Of a DNA stretch of 64,000 nucleotides, positions 1 to 12,200 are shown piece by piece (the first letter of the stretch is position 1; every line of letters starts with the position of its first letter). Position numbers and translations under genes: made by a program. Below the pieces are notes generated by a model. It ran no database searches, was not told the DNA's origin, and saw only the letters and a list, made by a program, of their open reading frames with translations. The stretch spans positions 8,350,432-8,414,431 of the forward strand of contig OZ014416.1 in assembly GCA_963965975.1 (NCBI GenBank), in the 5' to 3' direction. This stretch comes from Xestospongia bergquistia (lineage: Eukaryota > Porifera > Demospongiae > Haplosclerida > Petrosiidae).

Positions 1-214
1 ATATTGAGGACACTTGTTCTAGTCCCATACTAATACTTTAGTGTATTATACAACCTCTATATTGAGGACACTTGTTCTAGTCCCATACTAATACTTTAGT
101 GTATTATACAACCTCTATATTGAGGACATCTCTATTCTAAGGACAATCTCCCATAGTGTCCCATAATAAAGTGATTTAACTATACTTATTATTCATTAAT
201 TGTTGCTATGGTTA
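1..214. repeat. 58-bp minisatellite and its flank, intron of ATAD2
   Basis: The window opens with two full copies and a third partial copy of a 58-bp unit starting ATATTGAGGACACTTG. A non-repetitive flank ending in GTTGCTATGGTTAC follows. The same unit and the same flank recur at 8365-8740 inside a supervillin intron, so this looks like a dispersed element with an internal tandem array. It ends just before the acceptor of the first visible ATAD2 exon at 226. Confidence 0.85.
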
Positions 215-225
215 CTATTTTATAG

Positions 226-3200
226 GTTGTGGTAAAACATTAGTAGCTCGTGCACTAGCTAATGAATGTTCTAAAGATGGACGTAAGGTGGCGTTCTTTA
301 TGAGGAAAGGAGCAGACTGCCTTAGTAAGTGGGTAGGAGAGAGTGAGAGGCAACTGCGTCTCCTCTTTGATCAGGTAACTCCCACCTAGTTAATTGAATA
401 TTTTAGAATTAATTGTATTTTTATTCCATAGGCTTATCAGTTACGCCCCTCAATTATTTTCTTTGATGAAATAGATGGGTTAGCTCCAGTACGTTCTAGT
501 CGTCAAGACCAAATCCATTCATCTATCGTCTCAACTCTCCTTGCTCTAATGGATGGTTTAGATAGCCGAGGAGAGGTTGTGGTCATAGGAGCTACTAACA
601 GAATTGATGCTATTGATCCTGCACTAAGGAGACCTGGTCGATTTGATCGTGAATTTAGTTTTCCCCTGCCTTCAAGAGAGGTAAATAAAGTGCTACACAG
701 CCTACACCAGTGAACATTAATACTTGAAGTTATGCATCCATTATTCAAATTATATGTTTATTTTCCAAGTCATGCATCCATTTGTCAGTTCATATATCCA
801 TTAGTCAAGTTATGCATCTATTAATAAAACCATTCATCCATTTATCATGTTATATGTCCATTGATCCACTCCATACCTCTTTTCATTTTTATAGGACCGT
901 TGCAGTATATTATCCATTCACACTAGTTCTTGGAACCCTCCATTAAAACAAGAGTTTCTTCAAGAGCTAGCAGACCTCACTGTGGGATATTGTGGTGCTG
1001 ACCTCAAAGCTCTCTGCACAGAAGCAGCTCTTCACTCCTTACGTCGACATTATCCTCAAATTTATAACACAACAGACAAGCTGGTTATTGATGTTTCCAC
1101 TATTAATATCTCTGCATCAGATTTTCATGCTAGCTTACGAACTATCGTCCCTACAACGCAACGTTCTCATGCACCTGTATCTCATAGCTTATCTGATTCA
1201 ATATTTCCGTTACTAGGTGGACAATTAGAGTTAATTTTAGATATTTTGGTGTTCATATTTCCTTCTTGCTGGAAGAGTGTATCAAGAGCTATGCCCGAGT
1301 TGAAGAGAAGGTGTCATAATGAAGAAAAGAGACGACAAGAAATAAAGAAAAAAATAAGCAAGTTAGTAGGATCACTTGGAGCTAGCACTATGCTATGTGA
1401 TAGATCATGTGATATGTCTTGTGATCTCCATAGCAACCATGATAGGGTGAGTAATGGACTGTTTAATTCGCAGTCGCTTACTGCTTGCAAACGTAATATG
1501 CTAATCCAGCAAGCCACACCCACTTTATCATTTCAGTCAAGAAAATATTCAAACCATTTGGACGATGTTTTCTTTGATCTTAGTAGCGTATTAACACCAT
1601 CTGATTCTTCTCTTCAAAGTGTTACTCAAGATGATGATGTCGACAACTCAATAGTCAGTACAAGTCACATGACTAACCGAGGGTTTCTCTCTCTTTCTTC
1701 TCATCCTCATTCACTTCCATCTGTTCATAGACCACGCCTATTATTAACTGGACAAGCAGGTATGACAAATTTACTAATAATATCCTGAGTTTTACTGATT
1801 TTCCTTATTAGGTATGGGTCATTCAGACCACATAGCTCCAGCCATACTTAATATTTTAGAAGAATTTCCAGTAAAATTACTTGATTTTTCTGCTCTCTAC
1901 CTCAACTCTGCCCGTACTCCTGAAGAAGCCTGCATTCAATTGTTTCGTGAAGCCCGTCAAGCCACACCCTCAATTGTCTATATACCGAGGATTATGTCAT
2001 GGTGGGAGGTTGCCATGGAGACGTTACGAGGAACTTTTACTTCTGTTTTGAACTCTTTACCTCCTGATTTGCCATTGTTAGTGTTAGCTACTACAGAATA
2101 TGCTACAGGTATGGGTGTGGCTTGTAGTCATAGTGATGTGATTGATGTCATTTACTTATTTTATTTATCCATTCCTTACTTTTTTATTTCTATTCATCCA
2201 TTTCATTCCAGCTGATCTTCCTAAATCGCTTACCCAACTTTTTCCAGCTGTCGCTAGTACGTGTTACATGACCACACCCCCTTCCTTACATGACAGAGAG
2301 AGTTTTTTCTATGATATCTTACTTGAAAAACCATTACAAAATCCACCTGATAAACCAGTTAAATCAACAGGTAAAACCGGTTTCATGTAAAGAAAAACAA
2401 ACATTTAATATTGCTTTTTATAGAGGCTCAACACAAGCCCCTCCCCAAAGCTCCGCCTCCTCCCCCTCGAGAACTCACTCAAGATGAGAATGATCGTCTT
2501 TGTCGCCAAAGAGAAGCAGTACTTCGTGAGCTTCGAGTTTTTTTACGTGACGCTACAAATAAATTGTTAGCTGAAAGAAAATTTAAAGAATTTACAAAAC
2601 CTGTTGATTCTGAGGAAGTAAATTTAAATAGTATTATTAAATTAATTAATTTATTATTAAATTAATTAATTTATTATTGAATTAATTAATTTATTATTGA
2701 ATTAATTAATTTATTATTCTTCCCCTTTTTTCTGTAGGTCCCTGATTATTATGAAATAATTGTTAATCCTATGGATTTGTCCTCAGTAATGAAGAAGATT
2801 GATGAACACTCTTATAATACTCCCAAACAATGGCTACAAGATATTGACTTAATTACTATGAATGCTTTAGAGTAAATGAAACATCTGTCCATTTAGTCTT
2901 TAATATTGTTCCATCTATCCATCCATTCATTTACCCGTCTATCCATTTTGTATCTGTCTGTCCATTTAGATATAATCCTGAGAATCATACAGATAGTCGT
3001 TTACTTAGACACAGAGCTGTGGCATTGCAAGATCTTGCTCACTCCATTTTTGATCACGAACTCAGCGAAGACTTTGAAAAGGTTAAATTTTCATATATAA
3101 TGATGTCTACATAATATTAATATTTATTTCTATCTCAGCAATGCGAAGAGATTCAAGCAACATTTCAGCGACTAGGAAGTAAGTAGAATGGACAATTGTT

Positions 3201-4210
3201 TGACAAAATGGACAGATAAATAATAGTTAAAAAATAAATATTTTATTACTTACTATTAGAAGAACCTCCAAACACTTCACCTCTCAAGGCAACTCCTTCC
3301 ACAAGTGTTGCCATGACAACTGCCTCCACTTCATCTACCTATGTAACTCCGAGAGGGTCCACTAGCAGTGTTGGTTCCAACAAATCTAAGTCAACAACTG
3401 GACAATCAAGTCAGGGTATAGGTGAACCAGTTCGTCGTAGTTTAAGAAAGATGGGGCTACACCCTGAGACTAAAGGTTTCCCATATTATTCCCCGTCAAA
3501 AGTGAAGAATAGCAAAGACGTAGATACTTGTACAGACGAGAGTAAAAGTGTTGATGACCCTGTCATTAATGAAACTGATGAGAGCTTGTTAGATTTGTCT
3601 GACCAATCAAATAAGAGTACTCCTTTTAGCTCATCACATGATATCCATAGCAACAAGACCAATCAAAATGGAACTGCTAGGCAGTTAAATTTCAATGAGA
3701 AACAACCTGATAAACCAACTAGTCAAGTTCAAACCAGAAGTCATAGTAATAGTAGTACTAATCTTGATACTCACAAAGACCCAACCCCACCATTACCACA
3801 AGATATCAAAGATACGCCCCCTCCTGACGACCCTCAGTCTCTGGACGTCTCTTTACCTATTGGTCCTCTTAAAGATGTCGTTAGTTTCATCTCTTCTTCA
3901 CTCAATTCCTCTGAAGGAACAAACTCTTTCGTACAAGCTGATGTAATAATTGATAAGGAGAGATTGTTAAAATTGTTTCAACATGTAGTAAATGACACGT
4001 CAACATACAATGTTGATCAGTTATTGAGGCTCCATTCTCACATAAATCATGCTGTATTTAGACATCGTATGAGCTGGGACAAATCAGCTTTATTAGAAGT
4101 AAGTTGAGTCAACAAATTCTAGACTAGTAAACGTTACTTGTTCATCTAATATTCTATAGGATCTTGAACTTGTGGTCTCGTCATTTAAATCTGTTTTAAA
4201 GACAATTTAA
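226..4210 (+). CDS. ATAD2: ATAD2-like AAA+ ATPase with bromodomain, 5' part outside window
   Basis: This is a chromatin-associated AAA+ ATPase that reads acetylated histones through a bromodomain. Exons: 226-374, 432-680, 895-1759, 1812-2108, 2212-2370, 2424-2617, 2738-2871, 2970-3081, 3139-3178, 3260-4098, 4160-4210 (TAA); about 1029 residues are visible. The window starts at the Walker A core ([10 protein letters not shown]). Walker B ([12 protein letters not shown]), sensor 1 (VIGATNR) and the arginine-finger segment ([10 protein letters not shown]) follow. The second AAA domain is degenerate: GQAGMGHSDH replaces a Walker A and no acidic Walker B is seen, as is known for ATAD2. The bromodomain spans exons 2424-3178 ([15 protein letters not shown], then NALEYNPE with the acetyl-lysine-binding Asn). 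The 3260-4098 exon is a Ser/Thr-rich tail. The exact paralogue (ATAD2 or ATAD2B) cannot be assigned and is probably pre-duplication. Confidence 0.95.
2618..2737. repeat. AT-rich 22-bp tandem repeat in ATAD2 intron
   Basis: Nearly the whole intron between the two bromodomain exons consists of about four copies of a unit built on AATTAATTAATTTATTATT. A short polypyrimidine tract follows before the acceptor. It is a simple intronic satellite with no coding content. Confidence 0.8.
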
Positions 4211-4429
4211 ACAAAATTATATTTACCAATACTATTGAACATTGGATGTAATGATATGTATGATATATATTAAAACATTCTTATTAAAATGCACATGTAG
4301 TAGACATCAGTTATCTATATACTAACTATGAAGTGAACACACTCAGTTACTAGATGTTGGCAATGGTTATTATCGTTAATGAGATTCATGATCGGTGCAA
4401 TTATGCCCCACAAGTGCATGAAGAGAAAA

Positions 4430-4830
4430 TCTTACGTACATATAAAAGGAAACCAAAACCGTCATGAGTGCCAGTGTGTTGTGGGCCAGCGTTCCGCAAT
4501 GCATCAGACCTCTGAGATGGTTACCAGCATACTCTACGGAGTATCCGAAAGGCCGACTAGGATAGGGCTGGTAGTCTCCCTTTAAACGAGATGAGGCTGG
4601 TGTATTTGTGGTTCCCGGTTCCTGAATGCGACATTCCCTAAGAGCTGGAATCCCGTACGGCTGGTTTTAAGTTAGGGCGACGCTCCAGCCAGGATTACCT
4701 CGCGAAGACGAGGGTTACCAAGCCAGGTGGCGGTCCCAGCTAGCAATAGCAGGGAATCCTGGAGCCTAAGTGGAAGCCTGAGTGGGTGAGCGAGTAGGAA
4801 TCGTTTGGGCAACACACAAGGTTTTTTTTA
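4430..4830. other. GC-rich island of unknown identity, possible mobile-element fragment
   Basis: About 400 bp are clearly richer in G+C than the surrounding AT-rich DNA. The block contains imperfect inverted pairs, for example GCTCCAGCCAGGATTACC near 4690 against GGAATCCTGGAGCC near 4752. It has no long open frame. The sharp compositional change suggests an inserted SINE-, LINE- or rRNA-like fragment, but I do not recognise a family. Confidence 0.4.
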
Positions 4831-4930
4831 ATTTTTTCAATTTTTTAATCTCAAACCTTTTTAAATTACTGGGAAGGAATGTCAATAGAACTGTGAGATA
4901 ATAAACATTTTAACAAATTTGATTAAATTG

Positions 4931-4973
<43 letters not shown>

Positions 4974-5619
4974 AAATATTTGAAATTGGTATGTTGAGAA
5001 TTTATTCCACTGGGTGAGTCATGAGGGATCGTTTGGGCAACACAAAATGTTTTTTTGTATTTTTTATTTAAACTACTGGGAAGGAACGTCAGTAGAACTG
5101 GTTACTAAGTTATTGTTAATGGTGTGAGTGAGTCAGACCATGGTTTCTTAAAAAATGGTCAAAAATAAAAGGTAATAAAATCACTTGAAATTTTTTGTCA
5201 AGTTATCTATAATAGAAAGCAGAGTAGTTGGTTGTGCTCAGAAATATTATTATAAATCTGTAAAAAGTAAAGAAATCCCTTGTACATGTACTAGTAAAAC
5301 AAGGAGCACTTTTGTCATTTTTAAAATAATAATACAACATTTAATAACAGTGATATTAATGTCACTTAAAATTTCAAGTATTTAATGATATTTCCAAATT
5401 CTCAATTGCTTAAAAATACCCACTCCAACAATTGTAAGGTTACATTGATAATCCATTACTATATTATATTGTATGTAGTATGAATTGACTCCACTGTTTT
5501 GTCAATAACTTTAAGGAAATAATATATATTATATCAATAATACAACAATGTTATGTTGAAGTGTTGTAATGAACATTATTTGAATAATGAGTTGTGTAAA
5601 ATGTAACATCAATGTAACA

Positions 5620-5648
5620 TCAATGAGAGAGAGAGAGAGTGAGAGAGA

Positions 5649-5698
<50 letters not shown>
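5620..5698. repeat. (GA)n microsatellite
   Basis: A nearly pure GAGA tract of about 75 bp, interrupted by a few GT steps, lies between the ATAD2 and supervillin stop codons. Confidence 0.95.
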
Positions 5699-5700
<2 letters not shown>

Positions 5701-5858
5701 CAATTAATTTAAATATGTCAATAAAATGATACTAAGGCAAATACTAACACAAAAAATTACAAATATACACAAATGATTAAAATAATGAATAAATTTAATG
5801 ACATATAATAACATCATGAGTTACATTTTTTTTACTAAGCACTAAGTGTTGATAACTT

Positions 5859-8800
5859 TTAAAACAAGCCATGAGCTTTTTTCAAGTTTTCTTGTTTCCA
5901 TACAGCTAGCTTTGTGAATTCTTCTTTTGTCATTTTGAATGTTGTCTACATTAAATGGATACGTTAAATATAAAATGGATATATATATATAGAAAATTAT
6001 ATAGAAAAGTGAACTAATAACAGCACAATGGATGTATAGATAGTATAACGGATGCATAGGGTTTCCTGGTTGATAAAATGGTTGTAAAAATACCTGAAAA
6101 TCTTGATCAGATAGATAAGTCTCTAATTTTAATGGATTAACCTCTTCTGGCCTTTTTTTAAGTTCATCTAAAGTATATGAGGTTCTCAAATACCTGGCTA
6201 ATTCTGTCTCTGCTAGTGTGCGTGAAGGTTTAATGTCAATTCCTCCATCCTAAAAAAATAAAGATATTGTTTTTTGTTTGTGTTGTCTTTATTGTCTTAG
6301 TAACTGGTATCTGTCCATTTCACACTTATTGATCTATTAATCCATCTTTCACATGTACATGTATATAAGGACCACACCCCATACTGACCTTACTAACAAT
6401 AGCTTTAACATCAGGGTCCTCCCTCCAATATGGGAACAGGTTTGTAAATTCCAAGTGTTCAGTTCCTGCATTTACTACATATACAGTTGGTATAGGAGAT
6501 CGCTGAGATTCTAAATAATAGAAAGAAAGCAATAAATAGGGTAGTTCTTGGTGTAACTTGACTATGATGACATCATCATGACATGATACATGTGATGTCA
6601 TCATAGTACAAGTTTGAGAAGCACCCTAAACCTTAAACCCTTCTAAATAAAACCTAACCATACATTCACACTGTCATTATTAACCTGTATGACACATAGT
6701 GATGTCATCATCATAGTACAACAAGAAGTACCCACTAAATATTAGACCAACTTATAAATCTATTTGCTCATTAATCCATTCATCCATCTATCCATCCATC
6801 AGTCGATCCATCCACTCAACTATTTATTTATTCATACCTTTAGCATAATTCAATGCTGTTTGTAATGCTAGCTTTTTATCAGTAGCCCAGCGAGATTGAG
6901 CAGTACCAGAGAATGCATTTCTCTCTTGTAATAATTTATTTTTTTGTTGTGGCCACCATCCCATCCAAAGATATATAACCAAGTGTGCATCCATTAAAAA
7001 TAAACCTAAAATGGATACATAAGTTATTATTTATAGCAATTCAAATTTTAGATTTGCTTGTCATTTTTTTTATTTTAAATAATTTTTATTGTTTAAAATA
7101 TTGGTTATTTCAATTTTGTATTTTTAACAACTTACAAGGCTGTGTAGCATTATAAATGTCCTCTTGAAGGAATGGGAATGGGTCTGGAATGTCATGGGAA
7201 TCAGGACATGCTATATGACTCTCTTCATTTGCTATAAACCAGCCAGTAGAGCTTGAGAGATGAAAGAGACGAGGTGTGTAAGTAGTGGGTGTGGTGAGAG
7301 GATAATGGAGGATCTCATCACCAAGGAGATGTCTTAAATCATTGGTTTCTTGATCTTCATTATTTAATTGAATCTCATATACTTTTCCAAGTCTATTAAT
7401 AAAAGATAGTGTGGTAATCTATAAATAGAACATGATACTGCAGTAATCTATTCTATATACTATTTATAGAATATACTATTTATAGAATATGGTATTGCTA
7501 TCAATAACTGTATTGGTTATTATTTTTATTGTTATTTTTTATAGCAACCTTTTTCTTAGCCTTTTAGCTCCAATTTTAGCAACTCCTCTACTAATTTCAG
7601 TCGTTTGATTTCCCATCCAGACATATAATATTTGAGATGCTTTGTGTTGTATTATATAACAACCTCGTGATCGCATATGATATGAGAGTGGTTTCCTGTA
7701 ATAAAAGTTATTAATTAATCTATTGTTTATATGATGAATGGACGGATGGATGGGTAAATGGATTGATGGAAGTAATAATAGTAATTTAGATAGTACATTC
7801 AATGGATGAATAAAGAAAAATACACAATAATATTACTAAATGGATGCATAATAATGTGAAATGGATGCATAATAATGTGAAATGGATTCATAACAATGTG
7901 AAATGGATTCATAATAGTGTAAAATGGATGCATAATAGTACATAATTGCAACATACCCTTCTGTATTGACTTCTAACAAATATGCTTCTTTCTTTGCAGC
8001 CCCACCCACATAAAAAAATCTATACCCTATAAAAATAATACAATAATTACTCCATTGCCATAGCAATAATCCATGAATATTAACTACCTTACCTTTGGGA
8101 CACATATTGATAGCATTGTTTTCAGATTTACCAAGAAGGATAATCATTGATCCATTAAAGAGCTGTAAAAATGCTGGATGTTCTTTGCCTTGTACGACAC
8201 GAATTTGTGGACCCTTTTCTTTGTCTAGTTCAACTGTCATTACTGCAGCTGCTCCCTTCTCATTAACAGATGCATGTTCACCTGTAAATATATGTATATG
8301 TACATTAATATATAATAATATAATACTTCTCATAATAGGACACTCTAAATTAAGGACACCATTTATATTGAGGACACTTGTTCTAGTCTCATACTAATAC
8401 TTTAGTGTATTATACAACCTCTATATTGAGGACACTTGTTCTAGTCTCATACTAATACTTTAGTGTATTATACAACCTCTATATTGAGGACACCTGTTCT
8501 AGTCCCATACTAATACTTTAGTGTATTATACAACCTCTATATTGAGGACACTTGTTCTAGTCCCATACTAATACTTTAGTGTATTATACAACCTCTATAT
8601 TGAGGACACTTGTTCTAGTCCTATACTAATACTTTATTGTATTATACAACCTCTATATTTAGGACACCTTTATACTAAGAACAGTTTCTAAGATCTATTA
8701 TAAAGTATAATTATTATTCATTAATAGTTGCTATGGTTACAGTTTATATACTAAGGAGAAAGGCCAAAATGTACACTATAGTAGTAGAATATTATAATAT

Positions 8801-9230
8801 AGTCTCACCTTGCCAGAAGAAGTAAGCACAGCGATCACGTCCACCAGATTCTAGTATTCTTTGACACTCTTCATCAGAGTTATCAACTTCCTCATCACTA
8901 CTCTGTTCCTCTTGTTCTTCTGTTTGTTGAACATTGTCTATTTCATCTTGTTTCTTTGTGTCTTTAGATCCATTTTTGGCTGCTAACTTTTTCTCTAATT
9001 CTTTCTGGTATTGTCTATCTCTAGCAAACATACCTGTACAGTTATAATAAATGAATAAAATGTCATAAAAATAAAGATATAACACTTATAATACAACATT
9101 TAACAGCAGTGATATTAATGTCACTTAAAAAGGACCTATAACTCTAACTTTATAAAAAATTTTAAGTGATTTAATGACTTCACCCAATTCTCTATTTTTA
9201 AAAAAAAGACCATTGATTATATATACATAC

Positions 9231-9261
<31 letters not shown>

Positions 9262-12200
9262 ATATATATATATATATAATATATGTATGTATGATTTAGT
9301 ATAGTTAACAATATTATCAACTACAATTAATTCCTTTATAGGTAGAGAAATATAGAAAAGAAAATACATATGTCTGAAACAATAATTTACAGGCAACTCC
9401 TACCTTGTCCGGGGGTAAGTCCCTCTAATTCTCGTACAACAGTAATAACATAGCCCCATCTTATGACATATCCCTCTCCACTATAGAACAGTCCATTATT
9501 AGCTTCGTCAATTAAAATATTATCAAATTCCTTAACATGCCACTTTGATATTGTTATAGTCCGGACACGATTACATGCAAATGTTGACCGAGTGACTTTA
9601 TAGTTGCCACGCCCTCTGTGAACATTTTCTCCCTCTAGTCTCAGTCCTTCAAATTTAGAGCGTGGTTTTAACATTGTTGATACATCGGCAGGTTGAAGTT
9701 CTGGCATGGGAGCAGGCTAGAGAACAATGCACAATACATGTACAATACATACACTATACATAGTGTACTAGCGTATTATATATAATACAGTACACAATGT
9801 ACTAGTGTATTATATATAATACAATACATACACAATACACAATGTACTAGTGTATTATATATAATACAATACACACACAATACACAATGTACTAGTGTAT
9901 TATATATAATACAATACATACACAATACACAATGTACTAGTGTATTGTATATAATACAATACACACACAATACACAATGTACTAGTGTATTATATATAAT
10001 ACAATGAACAGATGTAGATGTTAAAAGAAACAATTAATTGGCCACACCCCTCACCTTAATAACTTCACCAGATGACTGATGTCCCTTCATTTTAATAATT
10101 CTACCAGGTTCTGGCCAATCAGAGAATTTCTCACGGAATAAAATAGTCTCAGAACCCTCATTGACTCGTGTGAACAAAGCCCAGTCTGGACGAGGTTGTA
10201 GTTCAGTTTTTGATGCTTTACGTTCCAATGTACGAGATATTTTACGCCTTATACTAGAATTAAGGGTACCACCCTTCCGACTAAACAAATAGAGTATTAC
10301 TTAATGTAATATTATCTCTAAAATACAAGCATGTGCTATAAACAGTAAAATAGTCTTATTTATAATTTACCTTGATCTTCTACCAGATGATCTAGCACCA
10401 GACATTTTTCTAGCTGGACTAGCAGGTGTGACACCAAAGGAGGGTGGGGCACAATGACTATCAAAAAATTTTCGAGCTTTCAACATGGCTTGTTTACGAT
10501 GAGCTGGTGTAGAATGTTTACCAATCCATATATAGACCTCTGAATAAAAATCAAAGAGTAGAATCTAGAGAATAAAGGAGGAACATTAAAAATATATACA
10601 TCGCAGTAGAACACACCTTTTTAGAGTCCAACATTGCTATTTTTGGCATGACAGGTACATCTTCGTGTATCAATGTAAACTTTCCAGTCTCTCCTTCTTG
10701 ATTGTACTGGTATACTTTAGTTGCCATGGTGACTCCTCTCTCATAGACCTCATCATTAGGAATCGCATCTACATAAAACCATAGAACTTTAAACAATGAG
10801 ATATTACAATACCTTTTTTGGGTGTTTGTTTTCCTTGTAAAATGTCCCAAAATTTTTTTTCATTTTTTGATGTATCTGATTTAGGGTTATCTTCAATTCG
10901 AATGTATCCGTTGCTACGGCAACCAAGTTCTTTCTTTTGATGGATACGATTCACTAAATCATTACCCTAAAGAAGTTAAGTGTCAAATAATCATGTTATC
11001 TATCAATCTATTGTTCCAATCAGTTCATCCATTAACAAAACCTATTTATCACACTATGCTCATCTGTCCATATAACTATATTATTCATCCATCTGATTGT
11101 TCATTCATCCATATAACTATATCATTCATCCATCTGATTGTTTATTCATCCATATAACTATATTATCCATCCATCTGATTGTTCATTCATCCATATAACT
11201 ATATTATTCATCCATCTGATTGTTCATTCATCCATTAATACATACTCTAGCTTTCTCTATCACATTAGCATCTTTTCCTTGCCACAAGAAGAGGTTGCTG
11301 TCTTTAACTAAAATAAAAACATCTCCAGAATTAACAGAGGTAGCCAATGGTTGCACAAGGCGAGTTTGAACCTGCTTACGACCTAAACAACATCACAACA
11401 TTGTTTATACAAACATGATCAAATGACAATAGTACACATATCGTATAATAGATATGTCACATGATATTACCTTTGATCATCAGTAACATTATAGGATGTG
11501 AAGTCAACTGGACACCATAACTATTACCAGCATCTCCAAATTCTGACACACGACCTTTAGCACCAGTAAATGAAGAAGAGGTACTTTCTTGATCAGCCAT
11601 CATCTAAAGACAGAGGAAGAATTTAAAGGCACTAACAATTCAACAAATCTTTGAGAACAGTTGTCATTGCAACTGAGAATCAATAATCTATGAACACTTA
11701 GCTAACTTCAGACAAGGTACATATAGATTGTGACTAAGATAATACATAGGCTAATTAATAGCCTTAACGAAGGGGCTATTCATCTATACCTTATCTACAA
11801 TTCCAGTTTTTCGGAGTTTCACTGTTGTAAAGTCAAGTTTAGCTGCCAGTCCAACCAGAGCTGAACGATCCAATACTTTCTTACCTAATAAATCAATTAG
11901 TTTCAATTTATATCAAAATGAAATCATTTACCCATATATGTTGAGTATGTATTGGGATCAACTTTGTATGATTCAGTATCAGTACCAACTGGAACTGTTT
12001 GTAGTTCACTAGATACATCTTTCCTTTTGCTAAGCATTTGTAAGTGAGAGGAAGAAGGTTTTTGACGTTTCAGAGGTCTTACTGCTAACTTATGATCTGC
12101 TACTGAAGAAAGTCTAGAAAAAAGAAAATCAATTATTAATAAAAATAGTAAAATCAAATATTGCTATAATTACAGATTTTTTTGTGCCATGGAACTGATG

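Larger units (their letters stand above)
4211..5858. other. Intergenic gap between ATAD2 and supervillin stop codons
   Basis: This is the tail-to-tail space between two convergent genes. It holds the ATAD2 3' UTR with ATTAAA-type signals near 4268-4290, a GC-rich island (4430-4830) and an (AT)n tract at 4937-4971. It also holds a second copy of a short motif (TCGTTTGGGCAACACA at about 4800 and 5028) and a GA microsatellite. The short open frames here have no recognisable protein content. Confidence 0.6.

Noticed and set aside
4379-4585. 68-codon frame in the GC-rich island
   Set aside because: Composition-driven; no recognisable protein family and no start context or neighbours to support it.
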